A stretch of 64,000 nt of DNA, from contig OY282494.1 of assembly GCA_958296385.1 (NCBI GenBank), positions 343,416-407,415 of the forward strand, written 5' to 3'. The translations under genes and the position numbers were made by a program. The stretch's first letter is position 1, and the number at the start of each line of letters is the position of its first letter. This DNA is from an uncultured Dehalococcoidia bacterium (GTDB lineage Bacteria > Chloroflexota > Dehalococcoidia > Lucifugimonadales > UBA3495). Shown here piece after piece: positions 8,304 to 15,837 of the stretch. The notes beneath the pieces were generated by a model that saw only the letters and a list, made by a program, of their open reading frames with translations, did not search any database and had not been told where the DNA came from.

Positions 8304-8336
8304 GAAAATAAGGCGGCCCCGGCTGCGGGGCCGCCT
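8304..8336 (-). terminator. Rho-independent terminator after the first betaine-binding lipoprotein gene
   Basis: Read on the minus strand, a 10 bp perfect stem AGGCGGCCCC / GGGGCCGCCT with a 6-base loop is followed by TTATTTTC. It lies 38 bases after the stop of the gene at 8375-9490. Confidence 0.85.
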
Positions 8337-8374
8337 GCGGATGGCGGGGCTGCCGGGATGATTGCCCGGCCGGG

Positions 8375-9490
8375 TTATTCGGATGGCCAGCCGTCGGCTA
8401 GTTCGCCGGCGGCTAATGCGGCGTTGATGCCGGCGGCGGCCTCCGGGGTGACCCACTCGGTCCAGATTTCGGAATGGTTGTTCAGCCACCAGAGCGCGGC
8501 TTGCCCCTCGCCGGCGTCCGGGTTGGCATCGTACCACCGGAATACCGCCTGGTACGCGCTGATGCTCAAGTCCCACTGGCGCAGCATAGCGAGCACCTCC
8601 GGAGCCCGCACGGGCAAGTCCGGGTGCACCGCAATCAGGACGGTAGCGTTCTCATAGGCGCAGGCTTTGGTGGTGAACCAGCATTCGTCGGTGTACTCGG
8701 GTTCGGCAAGGCGGGTCAGTTCCAGTTTCAGGGACGGGTCGTTGGTGCCCCACTGGAAGCCCAGCCACGGCTCGCCCCGCTCGTAGGCGCCGTAGAGGTC
8801 GGCGTTCAGCGCCGCCCCGTCGCCGGGGTTGACAATCTGAACGTGGTCGGACAGGCCGTAGCTCTCGACTTGCAGGGCGTTGACGCTTTCGCAGGCCCAG
8901 CCGATGACGCAGGACACGAGGCGCGCCTTGCCGCCGGTTTCGGCGGTAGCGAACAGCTCGCGGTACTGCGGGTCTTTCAAGTCCTCTACGTTGTCCAGTT
9001 CCGGGTACTGCTCTTGCAGATAGGCCGGGATTACGTAGGCCGATTGCCAGTCGTCGTCCAGGCTGCGGCCGGCGGACAGTACGGCGCCGTCGGCGATGGC
9101 CTTGTTCCAGGCTTCCTCCAGGTTGGGCAGCCAGATTTCCATAGTGACGTGGGTATCGCCGTTCTGCAAGCCCTGAAACAGGGGCAGCGTGTTGCCAAAC
9201 TTGGTGTCGGTGGGGTAGCCGTAGCCCTTCTCCACGATGTACTGCGCGATGCGGTTCTGGAGCAGGGGGCTGGTCCAGTTCAGGTCGCTGAAAACGATGG
9301 TTTCTTTGGCCCCCTCCGGCGCCATCGCAGCGCCCCCGGCTTGCTCGGTGACTACTCTGGTGACTTCAACGACGCGCGTTATCTCAACGGTCGTCGGTTC
9401 GGCCGGCGCGGCCGGGGAGCAGGCGACGACGGCAATCAGCGCCATTGCCGTTGCCATCGTCAGGGCAGGTAGTCGGTACTTGGTGAACAC
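8375..9490 (-). CDS. Glycine betaine/choline-type ABC transporter substrate-binding lipoprotein (copy 1)
   Basis: The 371-residue protein starts at GTG 9490 with GGAGG upstream. It has a lipoprotein signal ending at a Cys near residue 24 (IAVVACSP). A short Val/Thr/Glu linker (VEITRVVEVTRVV) follows, and then an OpuAC/ProX-type periplasmic domain: IVFSDLNWTSPLLQNRIAQYIVEKGYGYP, HVTMEIWLPN, YGLSDHVQIVNPGDGAALNAD and LRQWDLSISAYQAV. Trp-rich segments would form the quaternary-amine cage. It is close in sequence to the gene at 9609-10802 and belongs with the permease and ATPase at 11911-14496. Its own terminator follows. Confidence 0.88.
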   Translation of the reverse strand: MFTKYRLPALTMATAMALIAVVACSPAAPAEPTTVEITRVVEVTRVVTEQAGGAAMAPEGAKETIVFSDLNWTSPLLQNRIAQYIVEKGYGYPTDTKFGNTLPLFQGLQNGDTHVTMEIWLPNLEEAWNKAIADGAVLSAGRSLDDDWQSAYVIPAYLQEQYPELDNVEDLKDPQYRELFATAETGGKARLVSCVIGWACESVNALQVESYGLSDHVQIVNPGDGAALNADLYGAYERGEPWLGFQWGTNDPSLKLELTRLAEPEYTDECWFTTKACAYENATVLIAVHPDLPVRAPEVLAMLRQWDLSISAYQAVFRWYDANPDAGEGQAALWWLNNHSEIWTEWVTPEAAAGINAALAAGELADGWPSE

Positions 9491-9550
9491 TACAAAATCC
9501 TCCGTAAAGCCGGGTGAGATAGGGGCAACACGCTTAATAGTCTAGCAGAA

Positions 9551-9584
9551 AAATAAGGCGGCCCCCCGTTTGAGGGGCCGCCTT
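9551..9584 (-). terminator. Rho-independent terminator between the two binding-protein genes
   Basis: On the minus strand, an 11 bp stem AAGGCGGCCCC / GGGGCCGCCTT is followed by ATTTTTC, 25 bases after the stop of the gene at 9609-10802. The stem is nearly identical to that of the terminator at 8304-8336, so the terminator was duplicated with the gene. Each lipoprotein gene should therefore have its own transcript end. Confidence 0.85.
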
Positions 9585-9608
9585 GCGGTGGCGTTGCTGC
9601 CGGTGTGG

Positions 9609-10802
9609 TTACTCGGTAGGCCAGCCGTCGGCTTCTTCGCCGGCATCCAAAGCGGCTTGGATGGACGCGGCGGCGTCAGCGGTGACCCACTCGCCCCAGA
9701 TGTCGGCGTTGTTGTTCAGCCACCAGGTAGCGGTCTGCTTCACGTCGGCGTCCGGGTTAGCGTCCTGCCACTGGACGACTGCCTTGTAGATGTTGATGTT
9801 GAAATCCCACTGGCGCAGCATCTCGATAACTTCGGGAGCGCGGCCGGGCAGGTCCGGATAAACCGCAATCAGGATGGTAGCGTCCTGGTAGGCGCAAGCC
9901 TTGGTGGTGAACCAGCACTCGGCGGTGTACTCGGGCTCTTCCAGGCGAACCAGGTCCAGCTTGAGGGCCGGGTCGTTGGTGCCCCACTGGTAGCCCAGCC
10001 AGGGCTCTTCCCGTTCGTAGGCGCCGTAGAGGTCGGCGTTCAGGGCCGCGCCGTCGCCGGGGTTGATGACTTCAACGTGGTCGGACAGGCCGTAGCCCTC
10101 AACCTGCGCGGCGTTGACGCCCTCGCAGGCCCAGCCGATGACACAGGACACGAGGCGCGCCTTGTCGCCGGTTTCGGCGGTCTGGAATAGTTCCTTGTAC
10201 TGAGGGTCTTTCAGGTCTTCAACGCTGTCCAGGTCCGGGTACTGCTCTTGCAGGTAGGCCGGGATGACGAAAGCGGATTGCCAGTCATTGCCCAGGCTCT
10301 TGCCCACGGACAGCACGGCGCCGTCTTCGCGGGCGGCGTTCCAGGCGGCATCCTGGTTGGGCAGCCAGATTTCCATAGTGACGTGGGTATCGCCGTTCTG
10401 CAAGCCCTGGAACAGGGGCAGGGTGGCGCCGAACTTCACGTCGGTGGGGTAGCCGTAGCCCTTCTCAACGATGTACTGGGCGATGCGGTTCTGGAGCAGG
10501 GCGCTGGACCAGTTCAGGTCGCCAAAGATGATCTCCTCTTTGGGGCCTTCCGGTGCCATCACTTCGACGGTTTCGGTCACCACGCGGGTAACCTCAACCG
10601 CCTTCTCGACGACCTTCTCCACTTCGACTTCGACTTCAACCTGTTCGGTAACGACCTTTTCAACCTCAACCTCGACCTGTTCCGTGACGACACGGGTCAC
10701 CTCAACGGTAACCGGGTCGGCCGGGGAGCAGGCAACGACGGCAATGGCGGTAACCAGGGCCATGGCCAGCGTTAGGGCGAGTAATCTGTATTTGGTGAAC
10801 AA
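9609..10802 (-). CDS. Glycine betaine/choline-type ABC transporter substrate-binding lipoprotein (copy 2, expanded linker)
   Basis: The protein has 397 residues from a TTG at 10802 preceded by GGAGG. The lipobox Cys is near residue 25 (IAVVACSP). Between the lipid anchor and the ligand domain lies an unusually long repetitive linker of Val/Glu/Thr/Lys (residues about 30-85, units such as VEVEKVVTEQ), much longer than in copy 1. The OpuAC domain that follows matches copy 1 over its whole length (NWSSALLQNRIAQYIVEKGYGYP, GDGAALNADLYGAYER). A consensus-like promoter lies upstream at 10869-10897. Such VTRVV linkers are typical of Chloroflexota binding proteins. Confidence 0.88.
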   Translation of the reverse strand: MFTKYRLLALTLAMALVTAIAVVACSPADPVTVEVTRVVTEQVEVEVEKVVTEQVEVEVEVEKVVEKAVEVTRVVTETVEVMAPEGPKEEIIFGDLNWSSALLQNRIAQYIVEKGYGYPTDVKFGATLPLFQGLQNGDTHVTMEIWLPNQDAAWNAAREDGAVLSVGKSLGNDWQSAFVIPAYLQEQYPDLDSVEDLKDPQYKELFQTAETGDKARLVSCVIGWACEGVNAAQVEGYGLSDHVEVINPGDGAALNADLYGAYEREEPWLGYQWGTNDPALKLDLVRLEEPEYTAECWFTTKACAYQDATILIAVYPDLPGRAPEVIEMLRQWDFNINIYKAVVQWQDANPDADVKQTATWWLNNNADIWGEWVTADAAASIQAALDAGEEADGWPTE

Positions 10803-10868
10803 AAGAATTCCTCCGTAAAGCGGTGTGGATTGCCGGGCGGGCCCGGTGCCGGGTATAAGTTGGAAACA

Positions 10869-10897
10869 GTTATAGCAGTGTTGATAATCGTTGTCAA
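10869..10897 (-). promoter_or_regulatory. Sigma-70-type promoter of binding-protein copy 2
   Basis: Minus strand: -35 TTGACA (10897-10892), a 17-base spacer and -10 TATAAC (10874-10869). Transcription would start near 10862, leaving a leader of about 60 bases before the TTG start with its GGAGG. This is the best promoter match seen in the window. Confidence 0.75.
10881..10897. promoter_or_regulatory. Palindrome overlapping the -35 box (possible operator)
   Basis: TTGATAATCGTTGTCAA is a 17 bp imperfect inverted repeat with six of eight pairs matching around a central C. It covers the -35 box and part of the spacer. Shape and sequence resemble half of a Fur-family box, but the match is not exact. 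Position alone suggests repression by occlusion of RNA polymerase. Confidence 0.35.
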
Positions 10898-10921
10898 ATT
10901 ACATAATACGACGGCAATACA

Positions 10922-11242
10922 TTACATAATGCCAGCTTTTCGTATTAGCCGCACCAGCCGACCGCGCAATGGAACGCGCCGGGGGCAGGACACCGACGGC
11001 AGGTAGAGGGCGATTTCGTTGTCGTCCGGCCACTCATCGTCGAGGCGTTGTAGGGCTTCAGCAACGGAAAGCCCCTGGGCGGCGAACCGCTCCAAGCGTT
11101 CACGAATTGCCTTGCGTTGCGCCTTGCGCCATTCGGCCCGTCCTTCGGCCCATCCCTCGGCATATCCTTTTGCCCGGTCTTCTGCTGCCCAGCGTTTGGC
11201 CATTGCTTCGGCGGCTTTGGTTGCTCCAAGCATCAAAATCAC
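10922..11242 (-). CDS. Coiled-coil protein, 3'-partial tandem copy of the gene at 11281-11880
   Basis: The frame of 106 residues aligns with the C-terminal half of the neighbour: GATKAAEAMAKRWAAEDRAKG, then RLERFAAQGLSVAEALQRLDDEW. The membrane helix and the GRAEGRDE repeat block are missing, replaced by a short Ala/Glu/Gly/Trp stretch. The last 25 residues diverge. The start is GTG at 11242 or ATG at 11233, with no good ribosome site. The 38 bp before it (GGCGGTGCGTAGGAAATCAG) repeat sequence that in the full gene codes for the segment before the coiled coil, showing that a partial tandem duplication created it. Confidence 0.42.
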   Translation of the reverse strand: MILMLGATKAAEAMAKRWAAEDRAKGYAEGWAEGRAEWRKAQRKAIRERLERFAAQGLSVAEALQRLDDEWPDDNEIALYLPSVSCPRRVPLRGRLVRLIRKAGIM

Positions 11243-11280
11243 CCCTTGCTGGCGGTGCGTAGGAAATCAGGCTGACGGGG

Positions 11281-11880
11281 TTAGCCTTGTTCGTTGTTGT
11301 CGGACATCTCGTCGCCGATGCGTTGTAGGGCTTCATCAATGGAAAGCCCTTGGGCGGCGAACCGCTCCATGCGTTCAAGCGTTGCCTTGCGTCCTTCGTC
11401 CCGCCCCTCGGCTCGTCCTTCGTCCCGCCCCTCGGCTCGTCCTTCGTCCCGCCCCTCGGCTCGTCCTTTGGCCTCTCCCCGGGCCTCTCCTTTCGCCAAG
11501 TCTTCTGCTTCCCAGCGTTTGGCCATTGCTTTGGCGGCTTTGGTTGCTCCGAACATTAAATCAACTCCTGCTGGCGGCCCGTAGGAAATCAGGCCGGCCA
11601 GGGCTACTGCGTCGGTAATGCGGCCTGGCGATACTCGTGTGGCTGCTCTGATGGTTTCCAGTGTAATTGGCTTGACCAGTTGGTCAATTGTATCCCAGAT
11701 TACGTAGCCGACGCCGGCGATGCTGAGTACCAGGAACAGGGCGCCGCCGATGTATTTCCAGCGGCCCCAGGCGTACCAGGGGTCGCGGTCATCGTCAGCG
11801 GGCGGGCCGGGCCCGTTTGCCGAGCCCGGCCCGCCGGGGTTATCCCCTTCCGGGTTGTCTTTGCCATCCGGCGTTGACAT
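11281..11880 (-). CDS. Membrane-anchored coiled-coil protein with GRAEGRDE repeats
   Basis: The protein has 199 residues. The N-terminal 35 are Pro/Gly/Asp rich, and one membrane helix follows at about residues 44-64 (YIGGALFLVLSIAGVGYVIW). After a linker comes GATKAAKAMAKRWEAED and a charged repeat region in which the octapeptide GRAEGRDE is present three times, then a helical end (RMERFAAQGLSIDEALQRIGDE). An SD-like GGAGG lies immediately against the ATG, an unusually short spacing. The gene is 30 bases downstream of the betaine permease gene. I do not recognise a family. It is one of three similar membrane/coiled-coil loci in the window. Confidence 0.55.
   Translation of the reverse strand: MSTPDGKDNPEGDNPGGPGSANGPGPPADDDRDPWYAWGRWKYIGGALFLVLSIAGVGYVIWDTIDQLVKPITLETIRAATRVSPGRITDAVALAGLISYGPPAGVDLMFGATKAAKAMAKRWEAEDLAKGEARGEAKGRAEGRDEGRAEGRDEGRAEGRDEGRKATLERMERFAAQGLSIDEALQRIGDEMSDNNEQG
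11390..11461. repeat. Three perfect 24 bp tandem repeats inside a coding region
   Basis: The unit CGTCCTTCGTCCCGCCCCTC plus GGCT occurs at 11390, 11414 and 11438 with no mismatch and keeps the frame, coding for the octapeptide GRAEGRDE. Perfect identity points to recent expansion, so copy number may vary between strains. Confidence 0.9.
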
Positions 11881-11910
11881 CCTCCTTACCTGATGCGGCC
11901 TGATGCCCGC

Positions 11911-12996
11911 CTAGTGCCCGGCGCTCAGGGCTTCCTGGCGGCTGCGGGCTACGGATTGGGTGAGGCGGTCAATGACGATGGCCATGAATACGATGCCAAA
12001 GCCGGCGATTATGCCGTTGCCGACTTCGTTCTTTTGGATGGCCCGCAGCACGTTGTCGCCCAGGCCGCCGGCGGCTACCATGCTGGCGATGGTGACCATT
12101 GACAGGGCCAGCATCGTCGTCTGGTTGATGCCGGCCATGATCGTGGGCAGGGCCATGGGCACCTGCACTTTGGACAGCAGCTGCAACGGGGAGGCGCCAA
12201 AGGAGCGCGCCGCCTCGACGGTTTCCGGGGATACCTGGCGGATGCCCAGGTTGGTGAGGCGGATTACCGGCGGCACGGCGTAGATGATGGTGGCAAAGAT
12301 GCCGGCCGGTTTGCCCAGGCCGAAAAACAGGATGCCGGGCAGCAGATAAACGAAGCTGGGCATGGTCTGCATTCCGTCCAGAATCGGGCGCATTATGCGG
12401 TCTGCGGTCTGGCTGCGCGCGCCGAATACGCCTAGCGGCAGGCCGATTCCTACTGAAAGCACGACGGCTACCGCCATCAGTGCGATTGTTTCAATGGCGT
12501 TCTCCCACAAGTCCATAAAGCCGATGAAAAGCAGGGCAAAGGTCGTGAATGCCATAAACGCCCAGCGTCCCACCGCGAAAGAGGCCAGGGCCAGGCCCAG
12601 CACCACGGCCGGCCAGGGCAGCCATTTCAGTACGTCCTCAATGACGTTCAGCGCGTAGATTACGCCGGCCTTGATGCCGCCAAAGAGCCAGCTGCCCTCT
12701 ACGGTCAGCCACCGGGCGCCGTCGTCAATGGCCCCGCCGGTGACGTTGCGGAGGGACTGGGGGAACTGGGTAGTGCCGTCGCTGGACGTTGAGTATGCCA
12801 CCGTGGTGGGGTAGTCCATCTCCGGGCCCCAGATGAGCAGGCTGACCACCAGCACGATGAGTATGGCGGCGATTCCCATCAGCCACCAGTGCAGGGTGCG
12901 AATGTTGCTCAGGGCGGAAAGAGGCGAAGCGGGCGCCGGCTGGGATGCCGGCTCGGCCGCCGGGGTTTCCTGTTCGTCTCTGGTTAGCGTGGCCAT
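11911..12996 (-). CDS. Glycine betaine/proline-type ABC transporter permease (ProW-like)
   Basis: The protein has 361 residues. About 60 N-terminal residues carry one helix, a separate helix lies near residues 130-160, and the permease core follows. The EAA loop that contacts the ATPase is clear: ETVEAARSFGASPLQLLSKVQVPMALPTIMAGI. Before it come IGLPLGVFGARS and MQTMPSFVYLLPGILFFG, both typical of ProW/OpuAB. It imports quaternary amines or related osmolytes together with the ATPase at 13186-14496 (189 bases upstream) and the two lipoproteins downstream. Confidence 0.9.
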   Translation of the reverse strand: MATLTRDEQETPAAEPASQPAPASPLSALSNIRTLHWWLMGIAAILIVLVVSLLIWGPEMDYPTTVAYSTSSDGTTQFPQSLRNVTGGAIDDGARWLTVEGSWLFGGIKAGVIYALNVIEDVLKWLPWPAVVLGLALASFAVGRWAFMAFTTFALLFIGFMDLWENAIETIALMAVAVVLSVGIGLPLGVFGARSQTADRIMRPILDGMQTMPSFVYLLPGILFFGLGKPAGIFATIIYAVPPVIRLTNLGIRQVSPETVEAARSFGASPLQLLSKVQVPMALPTIMAGINQTTMLALSMVTIASMVAAGGLGDNVLRAIQKNEVGNGIIAGFGIVFMAIVIDRLTQSVARSRQEALSAGH

Positions 12997-13185
12997 TACA
13001 ACCTCCGGTGGCGTTGGGCGGGGTTTATCTACTCGCTGCGGTCAATATGTAGTGGGGCCGGACAGTGGGGCCGGAATGGCCCGCTGGCGGTGTCAACTGC
13101 GTGACTCCGGCGCAATTTGCCATCCGGAACGACAGCCAGGGATGCGCGCGGAATGACAGGGGGATGCGTGGCGGCCGGCCCCGGT

Positions 13186-14496
13186 TTATGCCTCCGCGGC
13201 CAGCGATGCGTTCTCGGCCGCGTTTGCCTCGTAGTCGGCCTCGGCGGCCGATGTTTCGGCCAACGCCTCGGCCAGCGCGCGGCGACGCACTTCGCCAATC
13301 AGTATGTTGTCGGCGTCCACGACGGGGATGGGGAAGTTTCTGCTCATGGCCAGCGGTATCAGCTCGTCAAAGTTGGCGGTTAGCGGAACTGCGGCATACT
13401 CCCGCACGACGTATTCTCCGTCCTGGTCTAACCGGCTGACCCCGGCCTGCACGGCCCGCTCGGCGTTGTCGCCGGACAGCATACCGATGTAGCCGCCATG
13501 TGCGTCCACCACCCACGCGGCGCGGCGGGCGTTGCTGCCGATGGCGTCCAGGACGGCTTGCGGCCCCTGGTCGCCCCGGACGGTGGCCCGTGGCGGAACC
13601 ATCACCCGTGATGCCGTCAGCACCGTTTCCAACCGCACGTCCTGCGTGAATTCGCCGACGTATTCGTCCTCCGGGCGCAGCACGATGTCCTCAGGCGAAC
13701 CGATTTGGGCCACCTGCCCGTCGTGCATGATTGCAATGCGGTCGCCCAGCTTTAGCGCCTCGTTGAGGTCGTGAGTGATAAAGACGATGGTCTTTTGGAG
13801 TTCGGATTGCAGCCGCAGCAGTTCGTCCTGCATTTGGCGCCGGATTAGCGGGTCCAGGCCGCTGAACGGTTCGTCCATCAGCAGGATGTCGGTGTCCATC
13901 GCCAGGGCGCGGGCCAGGCCGACGCGCTGCTGCATTCCGCCGGAAAGCTGGCGGGGGTAGGCGTCCTCCCAGCCGGCCAGCCCGACCAGCGACAGCACTT
14001 CACGGGTGCGCGCGTAGCGTTCGTCCTGCTTGACGCCCTGCACCTCCAGACCCCAGCAGGCGTTGTCCAGCACGCAGCGGTGGGGCATCAGGCCGTAGTG
14101 CTGAAAGACCATGGCAACCCTGGTGCGCCGGAACTCAAGCAGCGCCTTTTCGGACATTTTGGTGATGTCCTCGCCGTCAATTTTAATCTCGCCGGCGGTA
14201 GGCTCAATGAGCCGGAGCAGACACCGCACCATGGTGGACTTGCCGCTGCCGGAAAGCCCCATGATGACAAAGGTATCGCCGCGCTGCACGTCAAAGGAAA
14301 CGTCGTGCAGGCCGATGACGTTGTTGAACTCGCTCTGGAAAAACGCCTTGTCCTTGCCGGCATACTCCGGGCTCAGAACTTTCTCCGGGTCTTTGCCAAA
14401 GACTTTCCAGACCGAGCGGACGCTGATAAAGGCTTCGTCAGCGACGGCGGATGCCTCGTCGCTGAAACTTGCGGATGGTTCACCGACTGTGGCCAT
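13186..14496 (-). CDS. Glycine betaine/proline-type ABC transporter ATPase with CBS pair (ProV-like)
   Basis: The 436-residue protein begins at the ATG at 14496 (MATVGEPSASF) with GAGG upstream. The frame is open a further 570 bases, but that part has no homologous look. It has Walker A GLSGSGKST, a Q-loop in VFQHYGLMPHR, the signature LSGGMQQRVGLARAL, Walker B ILLMDEPFSGLDP and a switch His in FITHDL. The ISVRSVWKVFGKDPEK start is typical of ProV/OpuAA. Residues about 300-420 form two CBS domains (IGMLSGDNAERAVQAG, FPIPVVDADNILIGEV), which in relatives sense ionic strength or cyclic-di-AMP. It energises the permease at 11911-12996. Confidence 0.93.
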   Translation of the reverse strand: MATVGEPSASFSDEASAVADEAFISVRSVWKVFGKDPEKVLSPEYAGKDKAFFQSEFNNVIGLHDVSFDVQRGDTFVIMGLSGSGKSTMVRCLLRLIEPTAGEIKIDGEDITKMSEKALLEFRRTRVAMVFQHYGLMPHRCVLDNACWGLEVQGVKQDERYARTREVLSLVGLAGWEDAYPRQLSGGMQQRVGLARALAMDTDILLMDEPFSGLDPLIRRQMQDELLRLQSELQKTIVFITHDLNEALKLGDRIAIMHDGQVAQIGSPEDIVLRPEDEYVGEFTQDVRLETVLTASRVMVPPRATVRGDQGPQAVLDAIGSNARRAAWVVDAHGGYIGMLSGDNAERAVQAGVSRLDQDGEYVVREYAAVPLTANFDELIPLAMSRNFPIPVVDADNILIGEVRRRALAEALAETSAAEADYEANAAENASLAAEA

Positions 14497-14692
14497 AATC
14501 AAACCTCGGGGCATACTGCCGCATTTATGTTGGCGCCATGAGGTTGCGGTACGGGCAGTTGAGGTTGAAACCGGCCCATAGCCGGCAACCCGGCATACAA
14601 TGGCGATTGGGCCATTACCGTAGGCCGGCAACCCACTTTTGTCAACCCTGCCCCGGCAGCGGCGCCCCGGCGCCGGCCGGCAGCGTTCCATT

Positions 14693-14746
14693 TTAGGTGG
14701 TTTAGTTTCCCCAATGTCATTCTGAGCGCAGCGAAGAATCTCGACA
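14693..14746. repeat. Left flank repeat of the HigBA/DUF488 island, running into one arm of the dispersed palindrome
   Basis: Starting TTAGGTGGTTTAGTTTCCCC at 14693, about 37 bases match 17243-17280 in the same orientation with three substitutions and one indel. The sequence then continues as a single arm of the dispersed palindromic repeat (TCATTCTGAGCGCAGCG AAG...). The 14497-14692 gap before it holds only short degenerate repeats around GCCGGCAACCC; no gene is seen there. Confidence 0.75.
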
Positions 14747-14752
14747 GCCCGG

Positions 14753-15190
14753 TTAGCCCAGGTGGACGATTTCAACATTGCCCCAATGTTGGTTGAGGTA
14801 TTCGGCAACCAGCCGGCGGTGGCAATGCTCCGGCGTATCCTCGCTGCACAGCAGGCAGGAGTTGGCGATGGTACGCTTGATGCCCATTTTGGCGATGCGC
14901 CGCGCGTCCAGCAGGGCCAGAAACTCCCGCTGGTAGGTATCCCAATCGCGATGCTCTTTGCGGTAGGCGTCCAGCATCTCCCTGGTGGGCGCCAACTCCG
15001 GCAAGTGGACATATTGCATCCGGCAGATTTTGTTGAGGAAATACTCCAGGTCGTCCCTTTTGGCAAACCCGGCCAGCTGCGAAACGTTGTTCAGCCGCAC
15101 GTCCACCAGCCGTTTCGCCCCCGACTCACGCAGCAGCTCAAAGAAATCTGACGCCGATTTTTTGGTGAATCCGATGGTGTGAACCCTCAC
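14753..15190 (-). CDS. DUF488 domain protein (second of pair)
   Basis: The 145-residue protein shows the DUF488 pattern: VHTIGFTKKSASDFFELLRE, KRLVDVRLNN, and the closing motif CLLCSEDTPEHCHRRLVAEYL with the conserved C-x-E-x4-CHR. The start is taken at GTG 15190, where GTGA overlaps the stop of the upstream DUF488 gene by four bases, indicating translational coupling; a start at 15205 would add five residues. DUF488 has no settled biochemical role, but its conserved Cys/His set suggests nucleic acid or nucleotide chemistry. It is the last gene of the toxin/antitoxin/dual-OB operon. Confidence 0.85.
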   Translation of the reverse strand: MRVHTIGFTKKSASDFFELLRESGAKRLVDVRLNNVSQLAGFAKRDDLEYFLNKICRMQYVHLPELAPTREMLDAYRKEHRDWDTYQREFLALLDARRIAKMGIKRTIANSCLLCSEDTPEHCHRRLVAEYLNQHWGNVEIVHLG

Positions 15191-15822
15191 GGCGCATCCT
15201 CCCATTCATCCCGTCCGGCTGCCGGCCTGGCGCCGACGTAAGCGAACTTCTGCGCCTGGCGCCGCAAAACGTCGGCAATCACGTCATCCCGCGAGCGGAA
15301 CAGGTCGCCTTGCTGCGGCAACTTGAAAATGTCCACCAGGCGGCTCATCGCGTCATCGTAGCTTTCCAGTCGCCCATCGGCCAGAATATGCGACACGGCC
15401 ACGCCGCGCTCGGCCAGGCTGCGGGCCACCAGCAGCGTGCGATGACACTCCAGCGGTTCTTTTTCGCTGCACATCAGGGCGATACGCCGTTCATCGGCGT
15501 TGCGCATGATGCGGCGGATGCCATCGTCAAACCCGTCGGTTTCGGCAACCCGGTCATACAGCACGCGCCCGTCAGCATCGTAACAGTCGTGGTCGGCGGG
15601 CCGCCCGCCCAATTCCCCGCCCAGGAACAGATAGCCGATGCCAACATCGCCCAGCAGTCCCGGCAGCGCATCGTGATTGAAATGGGACGCATAACGGCTG
15701 TACGGCGCGGAGCGCACGTCGGCAATTTCAGCCACGCCGTGCCGGATTAACAGTTTGATAAACGCCTCCGGAGCGTGGTTGGAGTGGCCGACGGTGAACA
15801 CGGGATATTGGGTTGGGGACAC
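15187..15822 (-). CDS. DUF488 domain protein (first of pair)
   Basis: The protein has 211 residues. The N-terminus reads VFTVGHSNHAPEAFIKLL, then VAEIADVRSAPYSRYASHFN, LGGELGGRP and the motif ALMCSEKEPLECHRTLLVARSL, a textbook DUF488 series. A C-terminal extension of about 50 residues (DIFKLPQQGDLFRSR onward) is Arg/Asp-rich. It begins at GTG 15822 with GGAG upstream, 15 bases after the stop of the dual-OB-like gene, and overlaps the next DUF488 gene by four bases. It is clearly a paralogue rather than a duplicate of that gene; overall identity looks low. Confidence 0.87.
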   Translation of the reverse strand: MSPTQYPVFTVGHSNHAPEAFIKLLIRHGVAEIADVRSAPYSRYASHFNHDALPGLLGDVGIGYLFLGGELGGRPADHDCYDADGRVLYDRVAETDGFDDGIRRIMRNADERRIALMCSEKEPLECHRTLLVARSLAERGVAVSHILADGRLESYDDAMSRLVDIFKLPQQGDLFRSRDDVIADVLRRQAQKFAYVGARPAAGRDEWEDAP

Positions 15823-15837
15823 TATAACTATTCTCCG

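Noticed and set aside
11390-11461. CRISPR-like direct repeats
   Set aside because: The 24 bp units are contiguous without spacers and lie inside a coding frame, so this is an in-gene tandem repeat.
14497-15066. An open extension of the ProV-like gene upstream of 14496
   Set aside because: The translation is not ABC-like and runs antisense-like through the DUF488 gene and the repeat. The ATG at 14496 has a ribosome site and begins the normal ProV N-terminus.
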